A stretch of 64,000 bases of DNA from Papio anubis (taxonomy: Eukaryota; Chordata; Mammalia; Primates; Cercopithecidae), in NCBI RefSeq assembly GCF_008728515.1, contig NC_044989.1, forward strand, positions 77,339,754 through 77,403,753, given 5' to 3'. Of the stretch, positions 1 through 12,562 are shown piece by piece (positions within the stretch are counted from its first letter, which is position 1; every line of letters begins with the position of its first letter). The notes under the pieces were generated by a model that was not told where the DNA came from, searched no databases, and saw nothing but the letters and a program-made list of their open reading frames with translations. The translations under genes were made by a program, and so were the position numbers.

Positions 1-1470
1 AGATAATGTAACTTAGATCAATTTTGTTGATTTAGAGAAACAAGTGATCAAAAGCTCATGAATTTAAACAAAACCTCTGTTGGGAAATTATTAAATAAAT
101 AACATTAATCATGAGAGGTTCTGTGTCCTACTAATGAAAATTGTGTCAATCTGCATATTTTGCTTAGTCCTCTAAAGTGTTCTTTTCAGGTTACCTGAAC
201 AAAGACTTATTTCAGAGGTTAAATAAAATTAAGTGCGGTTACTTCTTTGAAAATTATGGAGAAGAGACAACTCTTAATAATTGTATAAGATCAAGTAAAC
301 TTTTGCTTATAATTTAATAACATATATTACTAAAAATTCACAGGAAAAATAAAAAATGACTATAAAGCTGCACTAATTCTTAAGTGCAAACTTAATACAA
401 ATATCATCTTGCCTGGAAATATGAAAAATGTCATAGGCATTTATGACCACAGTAGGATGTTGGGAGGAAAATACCTCTGGTAATAATCTTTAGGAGCAAA
501 TGTACACTGTTAGTAATGATTGATGAAAAGTTTCCTCACAATCTGCTGAGAAAAAAATGTTAAAATGAAATTAAGTATAGTTATAGAAAACAAAATTATA
601 TAATTGACATAACTGAGTTATTGGCCGAAGAGTCATACCTATTGCAATCTGTTTCTTAGAGGCTCACTCTGGCAGATGCTTGGCTGGAACTTGTCAATGC
701 TTCTATACATACAGGAAATGATAAAGAGCACATATCAAGCCTGGCAAATACCTATGCTGAGAAAGAAATGCTGGTCCTCATCAAGGGAAAAGGAGCCAGA
801 GCTAAAGGACAGGGTGTTGTCAAGTGATATTGAGTATTTACACAGAGCTGGATTTTTTTAGATACCTTTCTCAGAATGTCTTATTTCAAAGTCAGTAAAA
901 TTTTAATTAACCTAATTTCCCCTGTTCTGATTTCATGCTCCCCAAGCAACTATCAATTTATGAAGCTCAATCAAATGGGCTTCAAATATTTATAACACTT
1001 TGACACTGATTTCTAGAAGTTAATTTTTACTTTCAGTCCTGATTTTTTTTTTTCTCGATTCCCATGCAGTTCAAATACAGCGGTAGAGATCATTGATTAT
1101 AAACATGTTGGCGTACCTACCAGTAAAAATGCTTTATTTCTCACTGGAAGTTTGACGATTTAGAAATATCGTATTTGCCTTAGTTTGTTGAGATGTTTTA
1201 TTTAGCATGACTCAGTCCTCCAGCTCAGGCCTCATTACCCATGAACGCTGATGAAATATGAATCTGAAACCCTAAAATGATGTTACCAAATTGAGGTACT
1301 GTCTCATGAGATCCACCAAAGCTCAAACCAGTTTTCCTTGATACCATACTGCTCCCACTTGCTGATTCGGTCTACTAATTTATACCATCACTGTTTTACA
1401 AAGAAGAAACCATGAAGTCACATTTAAGAATATGTGGTTGGTGACAGAGCTAGAGAAAACTGAACTAACA
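1..1470. other. Unique AT-rich DNA, nothing recognised
   Basis: I see no repeat family, RNA gene or convincing coding region. The single frame of 61 codons at 676-861 has no domain, no codon signal and no neighbouring gene-like signals. Confidence 0.5.
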
Positions 1471-1478
1471 TTCTATGG

Positions 1479-1784
1479 CAGGGGTCCCCAGCTCCCAGGC
1501 CACAGAGCGGCACCTGTTAGGAACTGGGCTGCACAGCAGGAGGTGAGCACCGGCCAGCAAGCGAAGCTTCATCTGTATTTACAGCTGCTCCCCATAGCTT
1601 GCATTCCACCTCCAATCAGATCAGTGGTGTCATTAGATTCCATAGAAGCGTGAACCCCACTGTGAACTGCACATGTGAGGGATCTAGGTTGCACACTCCT
1701 AAAACCCTCCCACCCCGCTCCCTATGTCTGTGGAAAAATGTCCATGAAACCAGTCCCAGTGCCAGAAATGGCTGGGGACTGCTG
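1479..1784 (+). mobile_element. Non-autonomous hAT-type DNA transposon
   Basis: The block opens with a CAGGGGTCCCCA terminus and closes with TGGGGACTGCTG, its imperfect reverse complement, as in mammalian hAT MER elements. It is flanked by similar 8-bp sequences (TTCTATGG at 1471-1478, AGCTATGG at 1785-1792; 6 of 8 match), the duplication size hAT transposases make. It is 306 bp, locally GC-richer than its flanks and has no transposase frame. The open frames at 1432-1653 and 1599-1961 run through it by chance. The superfamily is fairly sure; the family name is not assigned. Confidence 0.8.
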
Positions 1785-1792
1785 AGCTATGG

Positions 1793-2139
1793 AGTATCTG
1801 TTACATACAACACACTGCCTGCTATCCCATTCAGCTTGTTCTGTTTAATCCTTACTATTTCCTACATAGGTACAGAGGGTTACATCACCAGTCTAATTAG
1901 AGAGTTGAGGGATTTGGATCATACTCACAATTACCATACGGTATCTTCCCAGGGCACCTAGAGCTGGGGTTAATGTTAATGTTAATGTTAATGTGTGGTC
2001 CTTCTACTATCTATATTATAATCAATTTGAGTGCTGCGTAAACAAACAGATCCATGATGCACAAACACACTACCCCTCCCCAACACACACAGAACGACAG
2101 TAACAACAATAATATCAACAACCATCTATGAAGTCAAAA
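1793..2139. other. Unique DNA with a short GTTAAT hexamer repeat
   Basis: Near-unique sequence. About 3.5 copies of a GTTAAT unit lie at roughly 1969-1993. Nothing else is recognised. Confidence 0.5.
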
Positions 2140-2223
2140 ACTTCAGGATGACACCCGGGAATCTGCACATTTAACCAGAAACCCCAGGCGATTTTTGTAC
2201 ACATTGAAGTCTGACATCCACTG
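2140..2223. mobile_element. 3' remnant of a hAT-Charlie-like MER element
   Basis: The stretch runs from an 'AATCTGCACATTTAA' core through a CCCCAGG(C)GATT motif to a terminal CACTG. This matches the end of a short palindromic hAT-Charlie MER family. The same family seems to recur at 60418. Only the terminal part is preserved. Confidence 0.5.
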
Positions 2224-5200
2224 CTATAAAATTTATGTGTATCCCGTTGGAGAGAAAACAAAAACACAATGTGACAAAAACAGTCACTGTCACAATCCCT
2301 AGTTACCTTTTCCTCAGTTTTTCCTCTATATTTTCTGCTTTTTTTTTTTTCTTAACATCAGGCGTATGTTGAGATTTCTTTTAGTCATTCCTGACTTATA
2401 GCCCCTTTGTGGTTGTGACTCGTCCCAAACACTTGCAAACTGAACTGCAGCAAAATCAGTAAATCAATGTAATTAAATCACTATCATAAGGAATATTACT
2501 CAACAGTATAAGAACTGTAACTACTTGCCCTAACATGTGTTTCTTTCTATTTCCTATCCCGGGGATAGATACAATTCTCAAGTGAACAGTTTTCAGAAAA
2601 TATCTTGATGGAATCTCAAGATGTACTTGAGCAACTGGTACACAGTAATGATGGTTGTGACTTAAGACTCTCTAGGGGCCAATCGTAAGCCTGTAAAAAA
2701 TGCTTAAATCCAGGAAGGAAAACACAAAAGGAAACAAACAAACAAAAGGGTTGGTGGGGAATTTGCAAATGGCAATGTGAGGGACATAAACAGTTTCTCT
2801 CAATTTTTAAAAATCAACATATATTGAGCCTAGGTGGGCTAAAACAGAGATACTCTATTTTGAATCATGACAGGAATAGAAGAGCATGTGAAATTTCTCC
2901 AGCTTTTCTACCTTTCAGATTTTAAAAGTTGAATCACTTAAGCTGTTAATACAGTAGAAACAATCTGCATATAGCTGGCATACTGAATTTTCTTCACCCA
3001 GAGAGTTTTGAATTCAATTTTGTCTTTCACAGCACACAGTTTAGAACTTCCCTGTCTGTACCTATTTTCCATTTGTCTCAGGATATCAACTAAAAAATCA
3101 TTTTGAACAATTATATAATATAGATTCTAAACTTCTATAAAATGGCTTCAACACGCCATTTTTAGGTGGTTTTTATTCTACCTTAAAACTAAGTTGCTAC
3201 AGTTTAAAAGTGCACAAAGGCAGAGTGACAACCCTATATACTATGGAAAGAATGAAATAGACAATGATAATAGCTTCTTTCAGCTAGGAAACTGTACAAT
3301 AGACTGTTCTTCTTTAGACATTACTAAAGGTAGACTGAAAAATATCACCTACATGATTTTTTTGGTTTCTTAGCTTCATTGGACTTGATGAACTGACAAA
3401 AGCCCCAGACAATGGCTGATATGGAGAAAGACTGGGAAAGTGTGTCCATAGATGGAAAAACATGACTCTGAATCAAAACTGTGAATGAGCCTGTGGGGGC
3501 AGCTGGACACAGGAGAATGTTTTGCCCTCATTAGTGAGCAATTTCTTCTTTTGGACTGAACATACAGTCTATCTCCTTCTCAGCCTTAAAGGATTTCTAG
3601 AAAAAATAAAGTGTTGGTAATTGTGTGGCTTTCTCCATTACAAAGACGCTGATATTTCAAGTTCAAAGAGTTACAATAAATGAGAGTTTGGGAGAGTGTA
3701 TGCAAACCTGTTAGTAGAAAAGTCGACCATTGCTTATGCCCTTGGTCTTGTCAGTTGTATCTACAACACGTAAGTAGTAAAGGGGTTGCTAAGCAACTTC
3801 TAACTTTTAACATTAAGTGTGCTCAGGGACTACATACTGCAAAGGCACAGTATTGCCCATTGGTAAAAGAGGACACCCTAAGTAAGATGAAGTGGAAGGC
3901 ATCTCTTGATTGACCTTTCAGTTTGTTGTTTGTGGAACAGGAAGCAAAAGAGAGATTTATGTTTTGGTTTGCTCTGGAAACTTAACAGAACTCAAGAGTA
4001 GTAGAATGACTAACATTATTTTGGCCATTCCTACATCTTATTTTTCTTCGTAACTATTATTTAGATTCTGCTCTCTGATCAGATAGATTCCTTTTTTTCT
4101 TCTTTTCCTGAAATCAATCCATGGGCCTCCATGGTGGCTGTGGAGGAACATTTTTCACATAGCAACACCTTGATTCTTGTACACTGGGAATCTCCTTGCC
4201 CTTGGGAAGGCACTGTGCCTCCTTAGTATTTTATTTCAAACGAAGCTGCTTTATACCTCAGGGGAGAAAGATTTGATACATTTAAACAACAGCAACAGCA
4301 GAACTTAAGACACACAAATAAAATATTCTTCCTAAGCCCAAAGGATACGAAAATGTGTTCAGTATATTTAAGCTAACTAACTAAAGTTATCCTGCCTTGT
4401 TTTCTGAGGCTTTAGGCTCAACCCATTGAAGTGCTGACTAGCTGTCATGTCAGCAGCTGCTGCAAAGAAACCTATATCAGCCCTCTTTAAAATCTACACT
4501 CAAAAAAGTGAGGCTCAAAGAGAGAAGACACTTACTCTCCAATCTGCCCTAGGCTTACCTTGTGAATTCTGATTACTGTTTTAGGACCACACTTGTTTCT
4601 TGAATAACTGACAGGGGATCTGAAATGATGAATATATTTCATGGAGAGCCTGGGTCCCAATTCCCAGGAAAGTGATCTACCTGCTACCTCAACAAGCCAA
4701 CCATATCAGAATGCAATACAACATTCCTAAGGCAAGTATGTGAATGTGGGAGGAGTTTAGTGGATCAAACATTCCCTTTCTCTGCATGAGAATTTTTCAT
4801 TAATACTTATGTATGGATAGGAGGCAGGATTAGAATCAATAAACAGCCCCAAATCAAGGCACCATCCTAGAGCTCTGCCTTTCCTTTATCCTTATAGCCA
4901 CTTTTCTGTATCTACATTTACTACAGAATCAGCCCCTCGATATCCAGTAGAGGCCATGTTAGGTATTCCAAAAATTAAAACTCAATTGCGAGAGGAGATA
5001 CTGAAGGACAAAGAATTTTCCACAGTGCTTCTTATACCTTTCTCCCATGCCCTTGTGCATAATCCCAACTCCTAACTGCTTTAGTCCAACACTGTTGACA
5101 AAAGTCTTATTGCCTAAACAATAACAGATCTGCACAAACAATCCCTTTCTTTTCGAGAAATATCTATGACAAACGTGAACTTCAGCTCACCCCTCCTGTC

Positions 5201-5829
5201 AAACCTCCTTAAAACACTCTGCCCTCCTGCTCCAAGTATGAATGTTCATTTGGAGCCTTCTCATGCCTGGCATTTTCAATAAACGCTTATGTTAATGGTG
5301 TTTGATTGATTTTCTTCCACACAATTTATAAAATATATGCTTAACATTTTACTCTCTTAGAATCAACATCATGATGACTTTGCAAATCTTCAATGTCACA
5401 CTCCGTATTATTCTCAAGTAATATTGTGAGTCCCCTGTTTTCAAATGTATACTTGGCCTCTTTTCAAACATATATGTTAGCTTCCTTTCAAAATAGCCTT
5501 TTAGAGTTCATTTGCTGGCCAGTATCAGATGCTCTACAATGGGGGACTGCAAAGTAATTTCAGAAGAAGTGAAATTTGGTGTCCTACCCAGATTTCTAAA
5601 AGAGAAGCTGGAAAAATCATGTGTTAATGAGAGTTGTGTGGTAGATGCCCAATTCTTGGCTAGAGGAAGTCATTTTTTCCTGTATGCAGATCCCCAGCAA
5701 ATACTACAATAAATTTTCAAATAAATAGTATATGGGTCTTTTTCCCCATAACTACCATTGCGACTGCCTAATCTGATACTATTGATAACTGGAAATATAA
5801 CTATTTCCTCCTAAGTGCTATCCCTATGT
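2224..5829. other. 3.6 kb of unique DNA, nothing recognised
   Basis: There is no clear repeat or gene. It holds a T run near 2339-2350 and short open frames (3680-3913 +, 4959-5141 -, 5512-5712 +) without recognisable motifs. An AATAAA at 5278-5283 has no transcript evidence around it. Confidence 0.45.
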
Positions 5830-6345
5830 CTATACTAGCCCCAAATAATCTGTTCTTTTCACAGAAGCCAGAGCATTATTTTAAAAACATAAAGCAGAAT
5901 TTGCCACTCTTCTGCTTAAACTCCCAAGACTTTACTCCACATTGTCCTTTTTGATTTCTGAAAACACCTTGTTCTCTCCTTGCCCTTGCTGGTTCCTTGG
6001 TGTCCTTGCTCCCACATCCTCCCAAGATTGTCCTTTTCTCATCATTTAGGTATCTGCTTAAAAAGTCTCTTTTTAAGAGATGCTCCTTAGAACACAGAAT
6101 CTAAGCTCTACCTCCCACATCAATACTCTTCATCACATTTTCCTGTTCTATTTATTGAGCTTATGTTTTGGAGTAGTTAATAATATTTTAATTTATGCTA
6201 TTCATTTTTACTTGTTTGTTTTCTGGATCACACCAATAATTTATGCTACATAGAGCAAGGAACTTATTTGTCTTGTCAATAGTGGTAACTTCAACATGTA
6301 GAATAGACTTGACATATAGCCACATAGTGGGTACTCAGTATAATT
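5830..6345 (+). mobile_element. L2 LINE, 3' part
   Basis: The order of motifs follows the L2 3' region: 'CAGAAGCCAGAGCATTATTTT', a lysine-rich AAAACATAAA stretch, CTGCTTAAACTCCCAAGACT, then an AGATGCTCCTTAGA-like block, the T-rich TTTACTTGTTTGTTTTCTGG segment and a terminal GGTACTCAGTATAA. It is strongly decayed, as expected for an element older than the placental radiation. Confidence 0.75.
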
Positions 6346-6564
6346 TCTGTTTATTTTTAATTGTTTTATGTGTAGTTTTTACTTTGCAATAAGAGTATAT
6401 GGAATTTCTCTTCTCTAAAATTCCCTTAACCTGTAACTTCAGCTTTTTATGTTCTTATTTATTTTACTCCTGTTGATAGAATTTTGTCTGTGTTTGTGTT
6501 TTTTATAAAATAATTTAAGCTTTTTTTATAATTATAGATTCTATTTTACTTTTATTTGCTTATT

Positions 6565-6619
6565 TTCATTATTATTATAATAAATATTAACTACTTATGT
6601 AGAGCTTATAATATACTAG
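6565..6619 (-). mobile_element. MIR, first piece (split by provirus)
   Basis: ATTATTATAATAAATATTAA followed by CTACTTATGTAGAGC reads as the reverse complement of the MIR 3' end. The alignment resumes right after the LTR provirus at 9137, so the two pieces are one SINE. Confidence 0.6.
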
Positions 6620-6624
6620 GAAGT

Positions 6625-6981
6625 TGATATGTATTGGCTCTGCACCTCCACCGTCTCACCTTGAATTGTAATAATCTCCACGTGTTGTAGGAGGGACCTG
6701 GTGGGAGGCAATTGAATCATGCAGATGGGTTTTGTCCCATGCTTTCCTTGTGGTAGTGAGTAAGTCTCAAGAGATCTGATGGTTTTATAAAGGGAAGTTT
6801 CCCTGTATATCACCTTTGCCTGCCGCCATGTAAGATGTGACTTTGGTCCTCATTTGCCTTCTACCATGATTGTGAGACCTTCCCTACCGTGTAGAATTAT
6901 GAGTTAATTAAACCTCTTTCCTTTATAAATTAGCCAGTCTCAGGTATGTCTTTATTAGCAGTGTGAGAACAGACTAATACA
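6625..6981 (+). repeat. 5' LTR of the MaLR provirus
   Basis: TG...CA-bounded LTR with the family's TATAAA at 6786-6791 and an ATTAAACCTCTTTCC segment near 6906. It differs from the 3' LTR at many positions, so the insertion is old. Confidence 0.88.
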
Positions 6982-8420
6982 GTAAATTCATACTGGGTAG
7001 TGGGGCACTGCTGTAAAGACACCTGAAAATGTGCAAGTGACTTTGGAACTGGGTAACAGGCAGAGTTTGGAACAGTTTGGAGGGCTCAGAAGACAGAAAC
7101 ATGGGGAAAAGTTTGGAACTTCCTAGAGACTTGTTGAATAGTTTTGACCAAAAAGTGGATAGTGTTATAAACAATAAAATCCAGGCTGAGGTGTTCTTAC
7201 AGGGACATGAAGAACTTGTTGGGAGCTGGAGCAAAGATCACTCTTTCTATGCAAAGAAACTGGCAGCATTTTGCCCCTGTCCTAAAGATCTGTGAAACTT
7301 TCAACTTGAGTGAGATAATTTAGGGTCTCCATTGGAAGAAATTTCTAAGTAGCAAAGTGTTCAAGAGGAAGTAGAGCATAAAAGTTTGAAAAATTTGCAG
7401 CCTGAAATGCAATAGAAAAGAAAACCCCATTTTCTGGGGAGAAATTCAATCCTGCAGCAGACATTTGTATAAGCAACCAGGAGCCAAATGTTAATTGCCA
7501 ACATGAGAGGCTCCCACCCCCATCATAGGCCTAGAGACCTAGGAGGGAAAAATGGTTTCCTGGGCTGGGTCCAGAGCCCCCCTGCTGTGTGCAGCCTAGG
7601 TACTTGGTGCCCTGCATCCCAACTGCTCTAGTCATGACTAAAAGAGATCAAGGTATATCTTGGGCCATGGCTTGAGAGGGTGCAAGCTCCAAGCCTCAGC
7701 AGCTTCCATGTTGTGTTGAGCTTGTGGGTACACAGGAGTCAAGAATTGAGGTTTGGGAACCTTCACCTAGATTTCAGAGGATGTATGAAAACACCTGGAT
7801 GTTCAGGCAGAAGTATGCTACAGTGGTGGTGCCCTCATGGAGAACCTCTGCTAGAGCAGTGCAGAAGAGAAATGTAGGTTCAGAGTCCCCACACAGAGTC
7901 CCCACTGGGGCACTGTCTACTGGAGCTGTGAGAATAGGGCCACTGTCCTCCAGACCCTAGAATGGCAGATCCACTGACAACTTTTGCCATGAACCTGGAA
8001 AAGCCATAGACATTCACTGCCAGCACATGAAAGCAGCTGGAAGGGTGGCTGAGTCCTGCAACTCCACAAGAATGAAGCTGCCCAAAGTCGTGAAAATCCA
8101 CATCATGCATCAGCATGACTTAAATGTGAAACATGGAGTCAAAGATTATTTCAAAGTTTTAAGATTTGACTGCCCCGCTGGATTTCTGACTTACATGGGG
8201 CCTGTAACCCTTTGTTTTGGCCAATTTATCGCATTTTGAAGGGGTATATTTACCCAATGACTGTACCCCAATTGTATCTAAAGAGTAACTAACTTGCATT
8301 TGATTTTACAGGCTCCTAGATGGAAGGGACTTGCCTTGTCTCCAGTGAGATTTTGGACTTGGACTTTTGGGTTAATCCTGGAGTTAGTTAAGTCTTTGGG
8401 GGACTGTTGGAAGGCATAAT

Positions 8421-8724
8421 TGTTTTTGTTTTGTTTTGTTTTTTTGAGACGGAGTCTCACTCTGTCACCCAGGCTGGAGGGCAGTGGCATGATCTCAGCT
8501 CACTGCAACCTCTGCTGCTTGGGTTCAAGAGATTCTCCTGCCTCAGCCTCCCGAGTAGCTGGGATTATAGGTGCCTGCCACCATGCCCGGCTAATTTTTG
8601 TATTTTAATAGAGACAGGTTTTCAACATCTTTGTCAGGGTGGTCTTGAACTGTTGAGCTTGTAATCCACCTACCTTGACCTTCCAAAGTGCTGGGATTAT
8701 AGGCGTGAGCCACCGTGGCTGGCC
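8421..8724 (-). mobile_element. AluS-like SINE inserted in the provirus interior
   Basis: A T-rich reversed A tail at 8421-8444 is followed by the reverse-complement Alu body and ends at GGCC (8721-8724). Similar AATT(AT)GTTTT sequences on both sides fit a target duplication. Frames at 8407-8664 are Alu-derived. It must postdate the provirus. Confidence 0.92.
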
Positions 8725-8777
8725 AATTATGTTTTAATATGTGAGGACATGAGATTTAGGTGGGGCCAGGAGTGCAG

Positions 8778-9136
8778 TGATATGGTTTGGCTCTATTTAC
8801 CCACTCAAATCTCACCTTGAATTGTAATAATCCCCACATGTCATGGGAGGGACCTGGTGGGAGGTAATTGAATCATGGGAACAGGTTTTTCTTGTGCTTC
8901 TCTCATGATAATGAATCTGTCTCATAAGATCTGATGGTTTTATAAAGGGAGTTCCCCTGCACATGCCCTCTTGCCTGATACCATGTAAGACATGACTTTG
9001 CTGCTCATTCACCTTCTGCAGTGATTGTGAGGCCTCTCCAGCCATGTGGAACTGTGAGTCAATTAAACCTCTTTCCTTTATAAATGCCTCACTCTCAGGT
9101 ATGTGTTTATTAGCAGTGTGAGAACAGACTAATACA
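8778..9136 (+). repeat. 3' LTR of the MaLR provirus
   Basis: Starts TGATATGGTTTGG and ends CTAATACA, preceded by a GGTGGGGCCAGGAG purine-rich tract. It is followed by the GAAGT target copy that matches the one before the 5' LTR. Confidence 0.9.
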
Positions 9137-9345
9137 GAAGTATTCTAAACACTTCACGAATATTAGCTTATTTATTAACATCCTCTGGTGTTAGTGCATA
9201 GATACTATTATTATCCTTATTTTACATACAGAGAAACTGAGGCACACAAAGGATAGTTAAGATTCATAATCACCTAGTAAATAGAGGAGTAAGGATTCAA
9301 ACTCAAATCTGGGTAATCTGGAATCCAGAATACAAACTCTTAAAT
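9137..9345 (-). mobile_element. MIR, second piece (split by provirus)
   Basis: The reverse-complement MIR core is recognisable: TTATCCTTATTTTACATACA, GAGAAACTGAGGCAC and AGGATTCAAACTCAAATCTG. It continues the fragment at 6565-6619 once the provirus and one GAAGT copy are removed. Confidence 0.8.
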
Positions 9346-12195
9346 GAATACATATATCAAAACCCCAAAATGCTATATATGTAAAATATGTTATCACATA
9401 TGATTTAATATTTTCCTTTTCAACCATGCTCTTCTGAGAATTTTTATCTTCTGAACAAAGGACATTCATTTCTTAAGGGGTGAAAATATGGCTTAGAATA
9501 AAATGGACCTTAGAATGGCCTAGGGTCCATTTTTTAATCTGGACCCTAACACTTTGGGAATCTAAGGAATTACAATAATTTCAAGCATAAGCCTTTAAGA
9601 AGTAAGATTTTTCTAAATTCCAAAGCTCATTTTTACTAAATCACATATCAAAGAGATGTTCCCTGGACTATGGTGGAAATTAGTCGAGAAATATGACCTA
9701 GGAATCTTATCCTTCCAAAAGTAAAGCTTCCAAAAAATTTTGTTTTGGTAGATGAGGATTAGAGGAACGATAAGTAAAACATAAATTAGGGCCAATGCCA
9801 ACTGCAAAGTCCTGTATTCAATGTAGCATTCCGAAGTATAGAGGGGTAAGAGCTAAGGAAGATGTGTAAGTTGTTGAGCTGGAGAGTAGCCCCCAGAATC
9901 TGCAGACATCATCATGACGCACAAAAATAAGCTGAAAGATCCTAGACTTCTGGGAATTATGGAATATTTGAAGACAACCAGGAGACTAGAAAGGTCTGGA
10001 ATCACAATAGAGGGATTGCCAAATTGGACATTTTGATGCTTGTCTATGGCAGGTGGCAACAAGCTGCTCACAAGAAACAGGCAAGGCCAGCTAAGCTTCA
10101 GTGGAAACCGAAGTTGAACACCAAGAGAAGAGGTCAGAGCAGACCTTTATCCTGTGGAGACCCATAAAGTCCAGAGGACAGCAGTTGTACCAAATGTGTC
10201 TCTAGCCAGCCACATTGATACAAACATCCTTTGGCATCCAGGTTTAAGGAGGACAAAGGATGAGCTTTATAGGAAGAGGAATACTCAATATGATGAGAAT
10301 GTTGGTTTTGTTTTTTGTTTTTGTTCTTTGTAGTAGGAAGAGTTTGAATTAAACAGAAAGATTAAATTTTAACTTGGGCAAGCTGACAATAATGGAAACT
10401 CAAGAGAATTTGAGATTTCCCTATAATAAATAAAGAGGAATATATATATATTTGTACACACAAGATGAAGTGTGGGCATATTTGCAATTCTGTTGTCTAA
10501 GAGAAGTAAGACTAAGAAACACAGAAGATGGTGTGTAAAAAGAGGAAGCAATCATCAAGGCTTCCTTTTATATTATGTTAATGGAAACACTGAGTAACTT
10601 TAGACACAGTGCAAAATATTATAGCAATTTAAAAAGATCAATATGAAGATAGTAGTCATGCATGTAAAATTTGCTGAGATATATTGGCTATATGATCAAA
10701 TTTCATTCCCATGTGAAAGAATATATTTGGAAAGCAATGAAAGTCTATGCACAGAAATAGGCATTTCCATTCATTGCAGGACGAAGGAAAAATTTGATTA
10801 CAAGGTCTGAGAAAGGGTTAATCTGCCATAGTCCCTTTGCTGTCTATAAAAATGGCAACATAGGTTTGTTACTAAATTGTGCATTTGGCTGACATATTGT
10901 TGAATAATTTTGCAAGTAAATCTCGCCATTCAAGTCTCTCTTAAGGGACAGAATAAAGGAAGGTATTTATAGTCTTCTTGCAATGGGTCAGTGGAAAAGA
11001 AAAGGCTACATGTCTTCCATTCGGCTTTAGAGAGAGAGTTCTGTGAATAGAAAATTGGCTGTTTTCCTAATTACTCTCCTGGAATCAGCTGCTGAGTACA
11101 ACTCCATAACCTACACCAACCAACAAAAGACATGGCAAAGGTTAAGTGATTTTGTCCTATATCCAAGATAGCTTTCATATAGCTTCATTGTTCCTTCAAT
11201 GAATTGAGTCATTCACTGAAAATGCACACTTTTACTGTGTTCCAGATTTATTATCTAAGGTATTAATCTCCACTGCACCAAACTGAAATACAGAAGGAAA
11301 ATGTAAACCACACCAAGGTGAACAATTGTAACATCCTTTTGTTTAACCAATCGCTTATCATGTTTGGCCAGAGGCATCAATGAAGGAGACAATGAAAAAA
11401 GAGAATGAGTAAAAACTTCAAATGTTGTGTGGTGTTAGCGTATATTAATCTCATCCCAAATGGCAATCTTTACCTTTAAGTCCCAATAACTAAAGGAAAA
11501 TTACTTGAACTGGTGGTATACACATTTAGGTTTACCTCTTAAGTGAAAGCTGATGTGTAAAACCTGTAACCTTTGTTTCTCTGATAATTATAATTTTTTT
11601 TTAAATAAATTCAAGCCAAATTCCTGAAAGCTGAATCACAGAGACATCATAGAATATATGGTTCAGATTCTTCAACATGTTTAAAATAATGCAGTTTTAT
11701 TCAAAAGCTAGCCTATGTGGATAGTCAGATTTCACCACTGATATGATGTTGACCAAGCTTTATGCATAAGGTTACTGATATTGTCACCATAGAACAAATA
11801 ATGTAGGGGCTGACAGGATTAAATTCACTAAATGTTGTCAGTGCAGTTCTTGACAGCTGTATATTTGAATACCATCTGGATACCAGACTATACTCTTGTC
11901 TTTCTTGTTGAGGTGTGTTTGCCGTATAGCTCATCCTTTTATCAGTAGTCAAATCATGTACATCAACTCGGTGAATTTATTGCTTCTGCCTGGGACACAG
12001 TGATTTCCAAATGTACCATTTTTATAATTGTTTTCTGGGCCTGAAGGCATGACAAGGCGTCGGCAATGCCTTTCTAGTAGCTTATTACTTTCTCCTAGGA
12101 GGATTCACTGTTTCTGACTGGGTTAGCACTTTCTGTCTAACAGTTTACTGTGTCATACAGTATGCTAGGTCTCAAGCCACATTGGAGCCAACAAG
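9346..12195. other. 2.8 kb of unique DNA, nothing recognised
   Basis: Low-GC sequence without a clear repeat or gene. It contains a short TA run near 10440-10451 and a TTTTGTTTTT-rich patch near 10306-10330. Frames at 9613-9807 (-), 9853-10071 (-) and 11725-11952 (-) lack features of real proteins. Confidence 0.45.
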
Positions 12196-12227
12196 AAAAA
12201 AAAAAGAAAAAAAAAAAAAAAAAAAAC
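12196..12227. repeat. A-rich tract
   Basis: About 30 bases of nearly uninterrupted A with two G interruptions. It could be the tail of a decayed retroposon, but I see no body or target duplication to prove that. Confidence 0.8.
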
Positions 12228-12287
12228 GATGAAATGCAGCTAAACAGTTTTACTGACTGACATCTTCTTGTCTCTTTTCATTCACAG

Positions 12288-12562
12288 AGCGTGAACCCCT
12301 GGAGTTTTACAATCATTTGAAATTCAAAGGCAAACGCTGGGAGCACACCATCATGAGAATTGGCACCAATGAAAAAGTTTGTCAAAATCACTCTGGCACT
12401 AAACCACTGAATGTTTTCAACACAAGTAGAAAGCTGACATCATTCATAGACAACTCATGGACCAACACAAAGGAAAAAATGTCAGATCCAGTGAATTTCT
12501 TTTCTTGCAATTACTATATGATTTCGACATTGGCGTCTATAAGAAATACTATTTTCCTCTGA
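12288..12562 (+). other. Unexplained exon-like open frame
   Basis: A pyrimidine tract (12263-12283) and CAG at 12285-12287 resemble a 3' splice site. From 12288 one frame stays open for about 90 codons to TGA at 12560-12562. Its predicted peptide is basic in the first third, with a GKRWEHTIMRIG stretch. There is no ATG before codon 26 of the open part, so it would have to be an internal or terminal exon. An AATAAA lies at 12867-12872. I do not recognise the peptide. An open frame this long can occur by chance in AT-rich DNA. Confidence 0.15.

Larger units (their letters stand above)
6625..9136 (+). mobile_element. Complete THE1/MST-type MaLR provirus (LTR-internal-LTR)
   Basis: Two similar LTRs of about 357 and 359 bp flank about 1.8 kb of internal sequence. 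The whole is bounded by identical 5-bp target duplications GAAGT at 6620-6624 and 9137-9141. LTRs begin TGATATG and end CTAATACA, as in MaLR elements of the ERVL-MaLR group. The internal part has the characteristic 'GGAACTGGGTAACAGGCAGA' start and a purine-rich tract before the 3' LTR. An Alu interrupts it. Frames inside (7077-7295, 7680-7960, 8027-8239) are short and stop-ridden, so no working protein is encoded. Confidence 0.9.

Noticed and set aside
1599..1961. 120-codon plus-strand open frame
   Set aside because: It runs through the hAT element and on into unique DNA, overlaps another frame and shows no domain; length is within chance.
4920..4960. Tigger-like terminus (AATCAGCCCCTCGATATCCA)
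   Set aside because: The resemblance to a Tigger end covers only about 20 bases with mismatches and no second terminus was found.
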